This document shows, one piece after another, positions 1 to 12,489 of a stretch of 64,000 nucleotides of DNA (position 1 is the first letter of the stretch; every line of letters begins with the position of its first letter). The position numbers and the translations under genes are program-made. A model generated the notes under the pieces. It did not search any database and was not told the origin of the DNA. It saw nothing but the letters and a program-made list of their open reading frames with translations. This DNA comes from Ditylenchus dipsaci (lineage: Eukaryota; Nematoda; Chromadorea; Rhabditida; Anguinidae), in contig SADC01000492.1 in assembly GCA_004194705.1 (NCBI GenBank), forward strand, positions 124,001 through 188,000. Reading direction: 5' to 3'.

Positions 1-1479
1 ACCTTGTTTATCTCCTTTTTTATTCCTTTTAGATACAACTTTGGCGTCAAAATGATCCTCAGGCTCTTGGCTATCTAACAAGGTTATCATTGCAGCGTTT
101 CACACCACTACAGCTCTTAGATTAAAAACTTCTAACGAATAAAAAAAGTTAATTAATTTCACTTAAATAAAGCTAAAAGCACTAAATTATTTGATAATAA
201 GGAGCGCACAAATTATTTCAATGGGTAGAAAAGCCAGAAGAAAACCAAGACGGCCAAATAAAAGTAATAAAAAAAGTAAAGGAAAAGTACTTTTTAAAAC
301 AATGTAAGAAAGGCACCAAAATAATTTTTTAAGGCGAAAAGATCTTTAAAAAAGCTTGAAATTTTAAATATTGGTCAAAAATTTGAATTTTTAAAAAAAA
401 ATTTGAAAATTTCGAATGAGAAAATTTTTCCGGGCTTTTCCGGGCCGGGCACATGACGATATGCAGGTGACGGGCTGCAATAATTTAATGGAAAAATTTC
501 ACAAGCAAAAGTATCAACTGCTAAAATATATCTTCAAATGTCTTGTCTGTCTTTTCTAGTCCTCATCTGTCACCAGGCCGAGCAACTTATCCTGAGCAAC
601 TTTAAAAGATCGGTCATATGAAAAAATTGGTCCTGCACGGAAAATTACGCTTTTTAAAAAAGGAGGTAGTGGAGACCCTCGAAAATTTCTCATTTTTATA
701 CTTTTTTATTTTATACTTTTTAGAGTGTTATATGTTATTCCACGCAGAAATCTCAGAGCTTTCTTTCTACAGTTAACCCTCGATTTAACGACACCCCTGG
801 GGACCGACTTAAAGGACCATGGGCCGGAGTGTATTATCCTTCAACCTCCCAAAAATGGGTGTTGACCATTTATTCATGTATTTCAGCCCCTGAAATGTAC
901 AGAAGCGATGTTTTTAGTGCGCGGAAAGGATTTTTGACCCTACTTGGATATAACACCACCCCCCCCCCCCCAAATCAAATTTTTTTAAAAGTGTTTTTAA
1001 ACACCCTATATCGACCTAAAATGGCCTCAGGGGTGGTAGTAACAACCGAAATATCCGCGGATACGGATAAATATCCGCGATAAAAATATTTTCTTATGTA
1101 TTTTTAAATCGATTACTTTCCAAAAACGCTTGAATACGTTTTAATAAGTGTACTATACTACTAAAAAAGAGGTACTTGTTTAAAAAGTAGTCTTTTAGCC
1201 GTGTTTTTGCTGCCATGAATTTCTTTTTCAAAAATAATTAAAAATATTTTTTTATCGTTTTGCACAGAGAAAATGCTTAGCAATCATTAAAACATCATTC
1301 CGAAAACTAATCTCTCTGGGTAAAAGTTATACTCCGGATTTTAAAATAAAACTTTGAAAAAGAGCTTCTGCGGTTTCTAAGTGTACAAAAGTTTTTAGAA
1401 AAATACTTTTTCCATCCCTGTGTTACCCTACGTTCACAATGATCCGCACCCGCAGCACATCCGCATTTTTGGGCTAGGG

Positions 1480-2010
1480 GAAACTTGCCAAAAACGAAAT
1501 TTGCCAAATACGAAATTTGCCAAATCGAAATGCGCCAAAACGAAATATGCCAAAACGAAATTTGGTCAGCGAATCAACAGGGGGGACCAAGGCAGTTTTT
1601 ACGTTTTTTTCGAAATTTTCGAAACTGTGTCCTAACTACCTAAAACCACCCCAAACAACCAAAAACCAACTAAAACAGCAAAAACCACACAAAATCACAC
1701 TAAACAACCAAAAACACCTCAAACCACCCGAAACCATCCAAAACTACACTAAACAAAAATTTTGTTTCTCAGTTATTTTTTGAGTTTTGGCAAATAATTG
1801 ATTTTACCAAAATCAATTATTCCCCAAAACTCAAAATTTCTTCATAAAACGTGATTTTACCAGTGATTGCAAATGACAAGAAGTTGTCATATGATAATTA
1901 TCAGATGATAAAATTATCATTTCAAAAAATTGTCATATGACAATTGTCATTATGAGAAATTGTCATTTTGTCATATGACAATTTTTATTTGTCATTTTCT
2001 CACATGAGAA
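1480..2010. repeat. Short tandem and palindromic AT-rich repeats
   Basis: CCAAAACGAAATTTG-type units (1490-1565), ACCACCCAAACAACCAAA-type units (1630-1760), then TGTCATATGACAATTGTC palindromes (1865-2000). No coding frame can be supported from 1 to about 2350. Confidence 0.6.
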
Positions 2011-2379
2011 TTTTTTTCATAGAGACTCATCCGCTAGAGAAGTTAATTTTTCGGAGACTTTCAATAAATTAATTGGCTAGAGAATAGATTGGCGAGCAAC
2101 CTATGTTTGCCTCAAACATTGAGACTCCTGGTGTGGAACTCTTTGGCAAGCGGTCTTTTAATAACGCTCAAGTTCAGAAAATCTTGGAGCCAATTTTCGA
2201 TTACATGCACATCAGCGGTATAAAAAAAATTAAAGACACTTTGTAGCCGTTTTGGAGCCAGAGCTAGATAGACAACTACTGATAAAGACTCATAAAATTC
2301 TTTGTGATTTTATTCCCATAAATTCAAAGAACAACCTATTGCATAATATTCGAATTACAATATACAACTAACTGAGCAT

Positions 2380-2900
2380 TGAGTAACTGAAATTTGGTTT
2401 TATTTCTATACCCTTTCGTTGCAATTCCAGCCTGAGAAAAGATTCGCTCGATTGGTGCACTGGTTGCTGGAACGCTTAGCACTTCTAATGCCAAGATGGC
2501 TAAAGTACTGCAATCCTGAAGCCTTTTTTAATATCACAATGAACAGAGAAAATAAAAGTACCGAGTTGATGAAAGATGTCCAATACCTTATCGCATCAAT
2601 TTTGTTTCCACCGTTGCCAGCATCTTGCACTGCATGTAAAGCATTAAGAATCCAAGACTTCGACCTAATTCTCCTTGATTGCGAGGTTCTTTTGTTGCTT
2701 TGAACGTCATTCTTGATGCACGATATAAATGTATCCAGAGTAGTGTGACCATGACAGTTCATCGTCACTCATACAGCAGGAAGTGTTGGGATCCAAGGCG
2801 CATGATATGAAGAAAATCGGATCAAAATTCACTCTATCCCTGTTCAGGATATTTGCAAAGCGCTCTTTGAATCTGGCACGTAATGTATCAACCAAGGATC
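2380..2900 (-). pseudogene. hAT transposase C-terminal remnant
   Basis: The minus strand near 2400-2520 reads SVPATSAPIERIFSQAG, the hallmark of the hAT C-terminal dimerisation domain. Upstream residues are in shifted frames with several stops. This is a dead transposase with no intact element ends recognised. Confidence 0.65.
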
Positions 2901-3899
2901 AGACTTCCATGCATTCAGCTCCCTAAAACGACTGAGTAGGCTTATGAAAAGAGAAGATCCAAGAAATGCAATACCTGATAACCATCTAGAAAAATTAAAA
3001 GTGCTTTTGTGTACTCTAAGCAATGAGAGATTGTTACAGACTTTTCTCCTTGTATTCTTTTTAGCACTTCAATAAAAGGACTACACGATTTGGCAACCAA
3101 CGAAAGGAACTGAAAAAATACGCTATAAAATAGCCCAAGAAACGCCTATCTACCTCGAGCTCATTTTGATCCGGAATTAGCCAATTCTTTCTTTTAGCCA
3201 TATTTAGGACGACTTCTTGCAATTCCAAGAAACATTATAAGACCCAAAAAAAAACTTTTTAGAGCACCATTACGAACATAGTGAATAGTCACGCCTAAAA
3301 TTTTTCTAACTACATACATTTCTCGAAAACGCAAATAATACCCAAATAGGCTGTTTTCAATGATGCATCAGTCCAAATATCAGCGGTAATTGATGGTTTT
3401 GCAATAAGCTCTCTCAATATTCCTTTACTTGCTCTTTGTGACAGCGAGTCTTTGAAGTAGACGATTCTTCAAAGTTGCGAAGCTCTTTGAAAGCTCAATA
3501 TGGTAAATGAAATTAAAAATAGATGAAATGCTGGAACATACCTTGAAGTCCTTGTTTATAAGGCTGAACTGAAAATGCAGAAAATGGTGCATTGACAGTA
3601 TGACAGAAAAATTCAACTGAACAAGAATTTTCAAAAATTGGAATCTGACAACTTCAGGGATGGACAATGCTGAGACAAACTTTCTCAAATTTTCAAATAC
3701 GTTTTCCCCCCCTTGACAGTGAAAATTGCAAATTACCGCCCCCCTCCCCTTGAGAAAGTTCAAGTTTTGCCCTAAATGCATCCGAAGTACAAGAAGATGG
3801 AAAAATAAGAAGCAGAGCAACTGAAAGAAGCAGAACAGCAGCAAGTGAAATGTGCTGGGTTGTAACATTGTTAGTTTCTATCAGACTTCAGATAGTTTT

Positions 3900-4655
3900 A
3901 GGTGAACTATCGGTACTGGATTGGAAGGTAATGCACTTCATCGCTCGCACGAATTAGCCGTGTGCCATGGTGGAGTCCGAGGCATTCAAGGTGCTCCTGC
4001 CTTCTGATAACTTGAAACGTAAGTTTTTTTCGATCACGGATGGTGAAGTAGTCTCATTTGGAGAGTAAACACTACAGCATGTGGTTATGCCTCGAGTCTA
4101 CGCCGCCGTCAAGAAAGAAGTGGAGTCACGTCTCAACGCCTGTGCTGCACTCTCCTTCACTTCAGATATCTGGTCAGGGCCGAGGGATGGCTTCATCAGG
4201 TAAAGTACTTTTAATTTTCAAAAGTCTTTATGAGATTTTAGCTTGACTGCACATGGTATCGACTTTGATTGGAAGAGGCAGAAGTTTGTTCTTTGCGTGA
4301 GGCCCTTTCCCGGCAGTCACAACTTCGAAACCATCGGTGCATTAGTTAGGCAGTGATTGAAGAACGGAAGATCGAGAAGCCGAAGCAATATGTTCTTTTG
4401 CGCTATGAGGAAGCGAACATGGAAAAGGTAAGATCTTATCAAATTAAATTGATTCAATAAAATTTTTAGGCATTTGAAGAGGAATTAGAAGGCATATCCA
4501 ATTCTGGCCAAGGTGGCGCGTCGCTTTCTCTCGGCTCAAGCAACAAGCCAGCCAAGTGGACGGCTTTTCTCAGTGACAAGGATGTCTACGACTACAGAAG
4601 GTCCACATTGAGCCCGGAAACAGCTGAGCAATTAATCTTTAAGATTAAATAACCT
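3900..4655 (+). pseudogene. hAT (ZBED-type) transposase middle-domain remnant
   Basis: Plus-strand blocks at about 4095-4330 read FTSDIWSGPRDGFI, then LTAHGIDFDW and VRPFPGSHNFE-IG, typical of the RNase H-like core of ZBED-class hAT transposases. An intron-like gap separates the first two blocks and a stop follows. A short continuation (about 4470-4650) ends in a stop. It is in the opposite direction to the remnant at 2.4-2.9 kb, so two copies or an inversion are implied. Confidence 0.6.
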
Positions 4656-4719
4656 CCCGTTATTTGATCTTAAGTATTAGTTTTTTGTTGATGTTTGTTG
4701 TGGAATTGAATAAGAGATG

Positions 4720-7490
4720 TTAAATTTGGGGTACGCGACGTTTCCCTGTAAAACCGTTTCCCTGTAAAGCCGTTTCCCTGTAAGCCGTTCCCCTGTAAGC
4801 TGTTTCCCTGTAAGAGACGTTTCCCTGTAAAAACAGTTCCTCGTAAAATAGAACGCGACTTCAATTTATTTTTAATCAGCGCTTCATTTTTCACGTTTTC
4901 ATGTAATTTTCAGTGTAACATGCAACGCCCGAAAGGAAAGCGAAGGAAGTACGTGGAAGTACTGGTTGTGGTGGTACTGAGTGCTTAGGTATTACCAAGT
5001 AGTGATCCGCCTGCCAATACAGTCTGATACACCTTATCAAATAGTCTTATGCGCATTAAAAAGGTCTATTATACTAAATCCTCCGTACCACCACCTGGAT
5101 AACACAATCAACTGGGTATCACCATGCGAATGACTGAAATCTCCGCTTCCAGCTGAAAAGTCTCCCATTTTGCTTAGATATTTCCGCTTTTTTTTTCAAA
5201 TTTCGCTTTTAAAAGCTGAAATTTCTCCGCTTCTTGGCTGAAATTCTCCCGCTTTTAGCTGAATTAAATTTCAACAAACGTAGAGACTTTTTAGCTAAAA
5301 GCTGAGAGATTTCGGCGAAAAGAGTTGAAATTTCAATAAATGGGAAGACTTTTCATTTTTGACGAAAAATGGCAAAATATACGTTATTTGAGAAAATGTA
5401 CTTTATTTCGAAAATTCTCAACAAGAGCAATGTAATACAGTCAACTATCTTAATACAGTCAACTCTCCCAACAGTCAACCAGTCTCTCAAAGATACTAAT
5501 AGACGGGTCGACTAAAAAAGAGTTTCTTTATAGATCAACCAAAGCACGGATGGACTTACGTTAATAAGGGTTACGTTAATGAAACCTTACTTTATAGAAA
5601 GGTTGTAACGATAAAAAAAATAGTGGAAAAGTACTAGGATAAAAAATTTACAATTGAACGCTTTTCGGTCAATTGCTGTTAATTGACCGGTCAATTGACC
5701 GAGTTTTATTTGACCGGTCAATTGGTCAACCCTAATTGCAAGCCTACATAAATTACACCCTTTTTCCAACGCGTGAATTTTTTTCGTTTCCATCGTAGAG
5801 AGGTCATGTATAAGGGTAGAATAGTATGGTTTATGATATAAATGCAGTCAAAAGTTATGTATGATCAGTCAGATATCGAGATTTCAGCCCTTTTAATTTT
5901 TTTATTACATGATTTTTCTTTTGGAAATCCTAATTGTTTTGGTCGGCCAAATTGCTTTTTGCAATCACATGACGAAAAGTTTACAAATGTTTGAAAGCCC
6001 TGAGTGTGCCATTAAAGACTTTTTTTAAATTGCTTTTTTCGGTTGTAAAAAATAAATTGAAAAAATATATTAATTTTTACTTGTAAACTTGTAAAAAGTA
6101 ATATATTTTTTCAATCAATTTTTTCATCGCCAAAAATTATCAATTTTTGAAAATTATTAAAACGTTTTATGTAAAATACTTAAGACTTTCGAACAAGCCA
6201 AAACTTTTTTGGGCAATTTATTGAACCTATTAAAATATTTTTTAGAAAAAAAACCTTTACCATGTTTCGCATAGATAGATCTTCCAAATTCAAAATTGTT
6301 TTTTGGCGTTGTGTTTTTAACTTACTTTTTGAACAGTCTTTAGGAAACTTTTGACTCAGAAGTCAGCTGAGATAATAAGCTAAAATTTGGGTTGTAATTT
6401 GCTCAGATAATATGCACGAAAAGTGGGTACGTGAAGTTTCCCTGTAAAAAATTTTCTATGTAAAGCCGTTTCCCTGTAAAAAAACGGTTTCTCGTAAAAT
6501 AGGACGCGACTTCAATTTATTTTTAATCCGCGCTTCATTTTCACGTTTTCATGTAATTTTCAGTGTAACATGCAACGCTCGAAAGGAAAGCGAAGGAACT
6601 ACGTGGAAGTACTGGTTGTGGTGGTACTGAGGTGCTTAGGTATTACCCAAGAAGTGATCCGCCTGCCAATACAGTCTGATACACCTTATAAAATAGTCTG
6701 ATGCGCATTAAAAAAAAGGTCTAAATCCTCCGTACAATCACCTGGATAACACGATTAACTGGGTATCACCATGCGAATGACTCGAGTACGACAGCATGTG
6801 AAGTGCATCCCCCCTCCAAAGAGTATTAAAATCGAAGGGTATGACTTGGGTATTTTGCGCTTATTATTATAACTTTTTTGTATAAATACAGAGGGTATTT
6901 CGCCGCTTCGCGTCGAAAGACCAGCACACCCCACAGTGCAAGGAATTGGGGTTTTCTGAATATGCACCGCCCTGTTTTACGGCAAGAGAACTCATACTCT
7001 TTGCAGTGGGGGTGCGCTTCAACTATTACGCTCGAGTACGACCTGAATTTATTAATTTCATCCGTCAAGGGGCGGGGGCGGTTGTTCTTAACTACCCCTA
7101 CAACCAAAGTTGCGGCCATAAGTATCATTGTCTAAGTTCAACTAACTGGGTAACACTATGTCCCCATTACCTGTGTACCTGGACACTGGTACCATCACAT
7201 GGATACCTCATGATCTCACCCCACTATGATCTGAGTGCTACTTTCTGGGTAATAATACTTCCCTACTACCATTTGGATACCCAAAGGGGTATTATTTCAG
7301 ATATAGTTCGATCCCTCATCAAAAGTTGAGTCTACAAAATTTCCATACCCGCTACAGTTCCTTGTCGTTTCTTACAGGGAAACGTCCCTTACAGGGAAAC
7401 GGCCTACAGGGAAACGGCTTACAGGGAAACGGCTTACACGGAAACGGTCTTACAGGGAAACGGTTTTACAGGGAAACGTCCGTGTCCCTA
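4720..7490. mobile_element. Composite repeat with GTTTCCCTGTAA end arrays
   Basis: Left end arrays of GTTTCCCTGTAA (4738-4850) face inverted arrays of TTACAGGGAAAC (7373-7475). A roughly 330-bp block at about 4730-5080 is repeated directly at about 6420-6770. Terminal ACGTTTCCCTGTAAAAC matches in inverted orientation. No coding frame can be supported inside. Confidence 0.55.
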
Positions 7491-7499
7491 AAATTTGGT

Positions 7500-8198
7500 T
7501 TTTATGAATAAAAAGCAGCTTCAGAAAAATATCGCATATCGCAGCGATATATCGCACGTAAATTTTTTGAAATATCGCATATCGCAGCGCAACCACGATG
7601 GCCGAAAAACATCACAGCGCAACATCGCAAAAAGGCAAAACCTATACTCTAATTTCAATCGAACAAAACTTCGAAACGAATACAATATGTCCTCTTGTAT
7701 ATATTTATTATTATAAATAAAAATGATCGTAGGCCACTGTTATGTAATCTTTAACTTCTCGTAATGGGAATTTATTTGTCGTAGGGGTGTTTTCCTTATC
7801 TCTGAATGGGAGTGATGTAATTAACTTATTATATTATATTGCATCTACTATAAGTGCGCACTATTTCGACCACCCGGAATCCGAAGTCAGATTAAATTTC
7901 TTTTTATTTTTAAAACCCATTAGCGCGGTTTCCCCTATAGTTATTGCCTTGATGGAAGAATTATTTAGTGGGACTGCTTTTATTGATGGTGAAGGGTTCT
8001 TTTACCAGAGAAAATACGGTGAATTAATTGCAAAGTGTAAGAGGCGAAATTGTTCTGAGCATTAATTTTAGGAGAAAGGTTTGCTTCATCCAGAAAAACC
8101 AATTTGATTGATCCATATTTATTTACTTCTGCGTCTATATTTCACAAATCAAATTTATCAATTATTTCGCATTGCATTTTCAAAAGTATAATTGGTGA
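7500..8198. other. Non-genic stretch with one unexplained frame
   Basis: Begins with ATCGCATATCGCAGCG repeats (7525-7635). A 92-codon plus-strand frame (7787-8065) has no motif I recognise and no supported splice partners. Nothing else is visible before the TTAA foldback at 8203. Confidence 0.4.
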
Positions 8199-8202
8199 TT
8201 AA

Positions 8203-8394
8203 AGGACCATGGTTTTTGGGCGCAGTGGCATGTGCAAAATTTGAATTGGCGGGGGACACTTCTCTTTCGTCTCAAGCTTTACTCTTTGGAGTCGTTCGCC
8301 ATAACTCCAAAGAGTTACAGTGCGAGACGAAAGAGAAGTGTACCCCGCCAATTCCAATTTTGCACATGCCACTGCGCGCAAAAACCATGGTCCT
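8203..8394. mobile_element. TTAA-flanked foldback element, 192 bp
   Basis: Ends AGGACCATGGTTTTTG are inverted and flanked by TTAA (8199-8202 and 8395-8398). Both arms contain GAATTGGCGGGG-type sequence. Its termini are identical to those of the larger element at 30108-31285. Confidence 0.85.
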
Positions 8395-8460
8395 TTAATA
8401 AAGCAATTGATGGAATCTTTTTTAATCTTTTCTTTTTTCTTTCATCCAATAATTGAGATT

Positions 8461-11400
8461 CTAAACCAAATAAGTACGAGCTTCTGCAACCACTTGACCT
8501 CTGAACACTGGAAGCTCCATATCATCTTCCATGGCCAAAAGCCATTGGAATTCAGCTGATCCATCATCACACTCACATTTGAACATAAATCTATAACTTT
8601 TTTTCTGATTTGTCCACTGACTAATCTAATTTACCTTTTAGTCGAGTGATTCTTGGGAATCAAAAATATACGACGGAAATCAGAAAAGTGTAGTCGTTTT
8701 GGAGTGATTTTAGCTACCATAGGCATACCCTCAACATCCTTCAGGCTGACGGATATTTTAGGGGCGACGGCCACAAAAGGTACAACTCTTGGGTAAGTCA
8801 CTTGGTCAGTTTGCACATTGACTAGTTTGGCACGCTTGGCCACACCGTGCCCTTGTTCAGATGCATTAAATTGGTCGGTTGGAGAAGATGTGTCGGAGCT
8901 GTCTTCTTCACCTGGATGAGCACCATTATCAGCTGTGTCCAGCATTGCATGCAGGAGACTCATAGAGTGCTTGGTCTCCAAGAAGGGCTCATCCATTTCT
9001 GCACCATACGAATTTGGCGGCACCGGAGACTGAGTGCTAGTATCATAGTCCGTCATATCCGACTGGTCACCATTTCCTACGGCACTAGAAGACCTGACTT
9101 TTAAAATTTGGGAACACACCCGTTTGTGGTACCTTAAATAAAACTACTGACATGAATATTTTGCATTTTATAACAATATACTTACGCTTGTTGACCACCT
9201 GAAATTATTGATATAGTTTCTTTTTAGACTCTAAATTTGAGAAAATTTTCCAATACACTCGACGCTCGATATAACCAGTGTTGTGCACTCGTCTTCGTCC
9301 TCGTACTACGAGGACGAGGACGAAGTACGAGCAGCTCCAAAAACTAGGTACGAAGACGATTACGAGGCTCAAAAAATTACAAGTACGAAGACGAGGACGT
9401 GGACGAAGGGGCAAGGACGAGGACGGAAGACGAAGGGTAAAGACGACTCGTCCTTGCTCAAACTTTCTTAATTCGTATCTGTTTTTTCACCGAAAAGTTT
9501 ATTTTTACGAACAATCCGATTATTTGAACAAATTTTTTAAGCAACAGTTTCGATTTTCTTAACCATGCATTTGCTTTTTTTTCTCTTTGCTAGCTTTTGA
9601 CTAGTTATTTGAGGTGATCATCAACAATGCGTTGATTCTTTTCATTCTCGTTTTGAAAAGAGGATCTCCTGTTTTATCAGTGGCAATATACAGGGTGGCG
9701 CGAAAAAAAATCGGCCACCTTAAAAAAATTGAAGTACGTGACCCCTTGCCTGGTCAGTTACTGATTTTTGGGTGGCAAGCCCTCGAAAACCTCTGCAACA
9801 ATGCCGGCTGTGATGGAGAGAAACACCATTAAGCTCCTAGTTAGCTTAACCACTGCCATCGATTTTCCTGGGGAAATCGATGTGAAAAGAAGCTACCTAC
9901 GCAAATTCTTTTCAAGTGGCCGCGTTTTTTTTGCGCCACCCTGTAGTTGCTAAGCAAAGCCGAAAATTTGATCCCTTGTGTTTTTACAAATGTCACTTCA
10001 CAATAGGCGAGAAAAATTGTAATGTACCTATTTTGTAGTTTTTTAATGAAAAGTCAAATATTTTTAATTACTTTGAGGAAATCGTGCTCTGTCATAATTT
10101 AACAACAAGATATACAAGCTTTAAGCAAAGGTGTAATTTTTTAAAATAAAAACCTACTTTTTGGCTCTTAAGTATAAAGTACGAGCGAAGTACGAGTGAA
10201 AACACAAAGGACGAGAAAAAGACGAGGACGAAGACGAGTACGAGCGATTTGAAAAGTTGGTACGAGGACGAGTACGAAGTACGATTCCCGAAATTTCTGG
10301 TAAGAAGTACGAGGACGAGAAGAATTGAAAATGCACAACACTGGATATAACGAGCCTCCAAAAACTTTAGGGTCGGAAACTTTTTTACCCAATTTTTAGT
10401 CTTTTCCCATTTTTTAGTTACTCCATTTCTAAAAATCGCAAGGGTTTCGATTTTGTCAGCCGTTTTTCATAATTAGATTTTTGCTAAAATTATTTCGTTA
10501 GCGCGGGTTTTTTTGACGAAAATCCTGTCATTTACAAATAAGACCGACGAAATCGAAATTGTTGCGATTTTTGGCTAAAGTACGGTATAAGAACTCCTTC
10601 CAAAAACCGGTTTTAACCACTTTTTCGTGTGTTTTAGCATTTTTAACGTACAGAAAACATGTTTTAGGTGGCGGAAAACCATTTCCGGAAAAAAATATAT
10701 TTTGAGAATTTTGACTAAAATTTTGACTTTATAAATGTGTGCCTGAAATCGAGGTCCCCAGTCCGCGCCTAATTTTCTTTTTGTTGTGTTTGGAATAAAG
10801 ACCCGAGGTGGGAACGAACTTTTTGGAGGTTCGTTATATTGAGCGTTGACTGTATGTAGATAAAAACCAACCAGTTTGGGGAGAATAGATGTTGTTGCAG
10901 TAATTGCAAATGACAGCAACACGCTGTCCCTCAGCATTCACTAGACGACTGAAATAGGGGTCTGTCTCAAAAGGTTCTTTTTTGAGCAAGCCAGCCGTGA
11001 AGTTATCAAATATCTAAAATGATAAACATGTATTAACACTCTGAATACGGCTAATTTTCGACCCCTATCTATTTTCGTGTAATTGTGACGAAACCCAATT
11101 TTTTTTGTCATAGTTTGTACATATCAAAGATGATCAAGATTGGGAAGAAAATTTCGGTGTTATGTGACTTCTACGAAAAAATCACTTTTTTGCCTTGGTC
11201 CCCTTACCTTTAAAGGGGGGGGGGAACTGTTTTATGTCCGGAAAGGTTTCAAACGGAAAGTTGTAAATTTGAAATAATAATTAAAAATAATTGTCGATTT
11301 TTGTGTTGGTGTTTCTAAATTTTATGCTATGAGCTTTATGAGGTGATTCTGTACTCAGTGGACATGAGTGGATTAAAAAAAACTTATATCGGTTGACCAC

Positions 11401-12244
11401 AATGGAGGTAGAAAGTGGAATTTTGGAAGTCTTTGAGGTCCCGTAACTCAGCTAGTTTTTTCAATATTTTGACTTCTTACCTCCATTGCGGTCAACCTTC
11501 ATAAGTTTTTTTGTCAACTCATGCCCACTGTGTACAGCACTACCTCTTAAAAAGCATACGGCACAAAATTTAGTGAACGAAAGGAAAGACCGAGACAAAA
11601 ATCGACAATTATTTTTAATTATTATTTCAAATTTTCAACTTTCCGTTCGAAACCTTTCCGGGCATAAAACAGTCCCCCCTTTAAGAATTTAGGTGAAAAA
11701 ACAACAGGAAGGACCAAAGCAATTTTTTTGAAAAAAAATCCACGATCTAATCTTAAAATCTCACACCGGATTCGTGCTCAGCATGATCGATTTTCACGTG
11801 AAAATGCTCTTCAACGTCAAAAATGCCATCAAGTTTCGAATTCCGCGCAATACAAATTTTATGCAAAAAGTCTCTATTTGTCTTTAGCGGAATTTGAAAC
11901 TTGATAGCATTTGTTGAGGTTCAAGAAAATCTTGAAAATCGACCATGCTGAGCACGAATCCGGTGTCAGATTTCAAGATTATGCTCGTGAATTTTTTTTC
12001 AAAAAAAAAACTGCCTTGGTCCCTAGATAGGGGTCGAAAATAAGCCGTATTCAGAGTGCTACCATGGTTTCCAAAATATTGACAAACTCATATCAGAATA
12101 ATTCTGAAAATAGTCTCACCCTTTGTTTTCGAGCATTAGTCCATTTTCGTTGAGGCTCAAGCTTGGGCATGGATGGAGAATCATTGGGTCTGAAGAATCT
12201 AGTGGGGGAATCCAAAGACAGACTATCACCTGATTGCTCAAGTT
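8461..12244 (-). CDS. BED-like zinc finger / DIX-domain protein, 3' portion
   Basis: Five exons on the minus strand: 12244-12120, 11013-10872, 9198-9186 (13-nt microexon), 9132-8635 and 8590-8461 with a TAG stop. All four junction phases agree and the last intron is 44 nt. Earlier exons are missing, because the first exon starts two bases into a codon. About 300 residues are visible. The second exon to the start of the fourth encode a BED-like finger: an IFDNF block, then CNYC, then HKRVC (C-x2-C...H-x3-C). An acidic, Ser/Thr-rich linker follows. The last about 80 residues match a DIX domain: GMPMVAKI, FSDFRRIF, RFMFK, then EDDMELPVF-GQVV, ending shortly after as in Axin. DIX domains polymerise head-to-tail in Wnt signalling, while BED fingers bind DNA and are common in hAT-derived proteins. 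The pairing is unusual. It could be a diverged Axin or a host-transposase fusion; function is not established. Confidence 0.7.
9186..9198 (-). other. 13-nt microexon of the BED-DIX gene
   Basis: Flanked by TTTCAG and GTAAGT. It supplies two bases, three codons (Gly-Gln-Gln) and two bases, joining the finger's CNYC half (exon ending at 10872) to its HKRVC half (exon starting at 9132). Without it neither phase nor zinc-ligand spacing works. This is inferred from sequence only. Confidence 0.6.
9276..10343. mobile_element. hAT element nested in the pogo-like element
   Basis: Ends are CAGTGTTGTGCA and TGCACAACACTG, with a perfect 8-bp duplication gatataac (9268-9275 and 10344-10351). Sub-terminal zones are inverted arrays of GACGAGGACGA. 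It contains the TA-flanked element 9691-9943. Confidence 0.88.
9691..9943. mobile_element. TA-flanked mariner-like element, third level of nesting
   Basis: CAGGGTGGCGCGAAAAAAA and its inverted counterpart form the ends, bordered by TA on each side. It is 253 bp with no coding capacity. Confidence 0.75.
11037..12058. mobile_element. Inverted-repeat element filling an intron of the BED-DIX gene
   Basis: Ends CACTCTGAATACGG and CCGTATTCAGAGTG, with long imperfect inverted arms, occupy most of the intron 12119-11014. The target duplication is unclear and the interior has no credible coding frame. Confidence 0.65.
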
Positions 12245-12489
12245 CTGAAAATCACGGAACAATTGCTTCAGGATGCTTCAATCGGGTTGTCAAATCCCCC
12301 GGGCAATTGTAAGTCGGGGAATTCTCCAAGTAATTTCCCAGGGAATTTCCCCGCGAAATGGGGAACAGCTAGCATAAATTTACAATTGAAAACACCCAAT
12401 TTCATCGACCAGTAACAAATATGCTTATGCTACTTTTAAAAACTAGGCAGAAAACTTTAAAAAATCTAGATGAGAACGCCAGTAAAAAT

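Larger units (their letters stand above)
9256..10852. mobile_element. pogo-like element in the BED-DIX gene intron
   Basis: Ends CACTCGACGCTCGATATAAC and (complement) CAGTCAACGCTCAATATAAC are flanked by TA. It fills nearly the whole intron 10871-9199 and is itself split by the hAT element 9276-10343. Confidence 0.7.

Noticed and set aside
8461..8635. An 18-nt intron between the last two BED-DIX exons (acceptor GTCAG at about 8617)
   Set aside because: Too short and out of phase; the acceptor GTTATAG gives a 44-nt intron, the right phase and an unbroken DIX match.
9205..9562. Arg/Thr-rich and Ser-rich frames
   Set aside because: Made by the GACGAGGACGA sub-terminal arrays of the hAT element 9276-10343.
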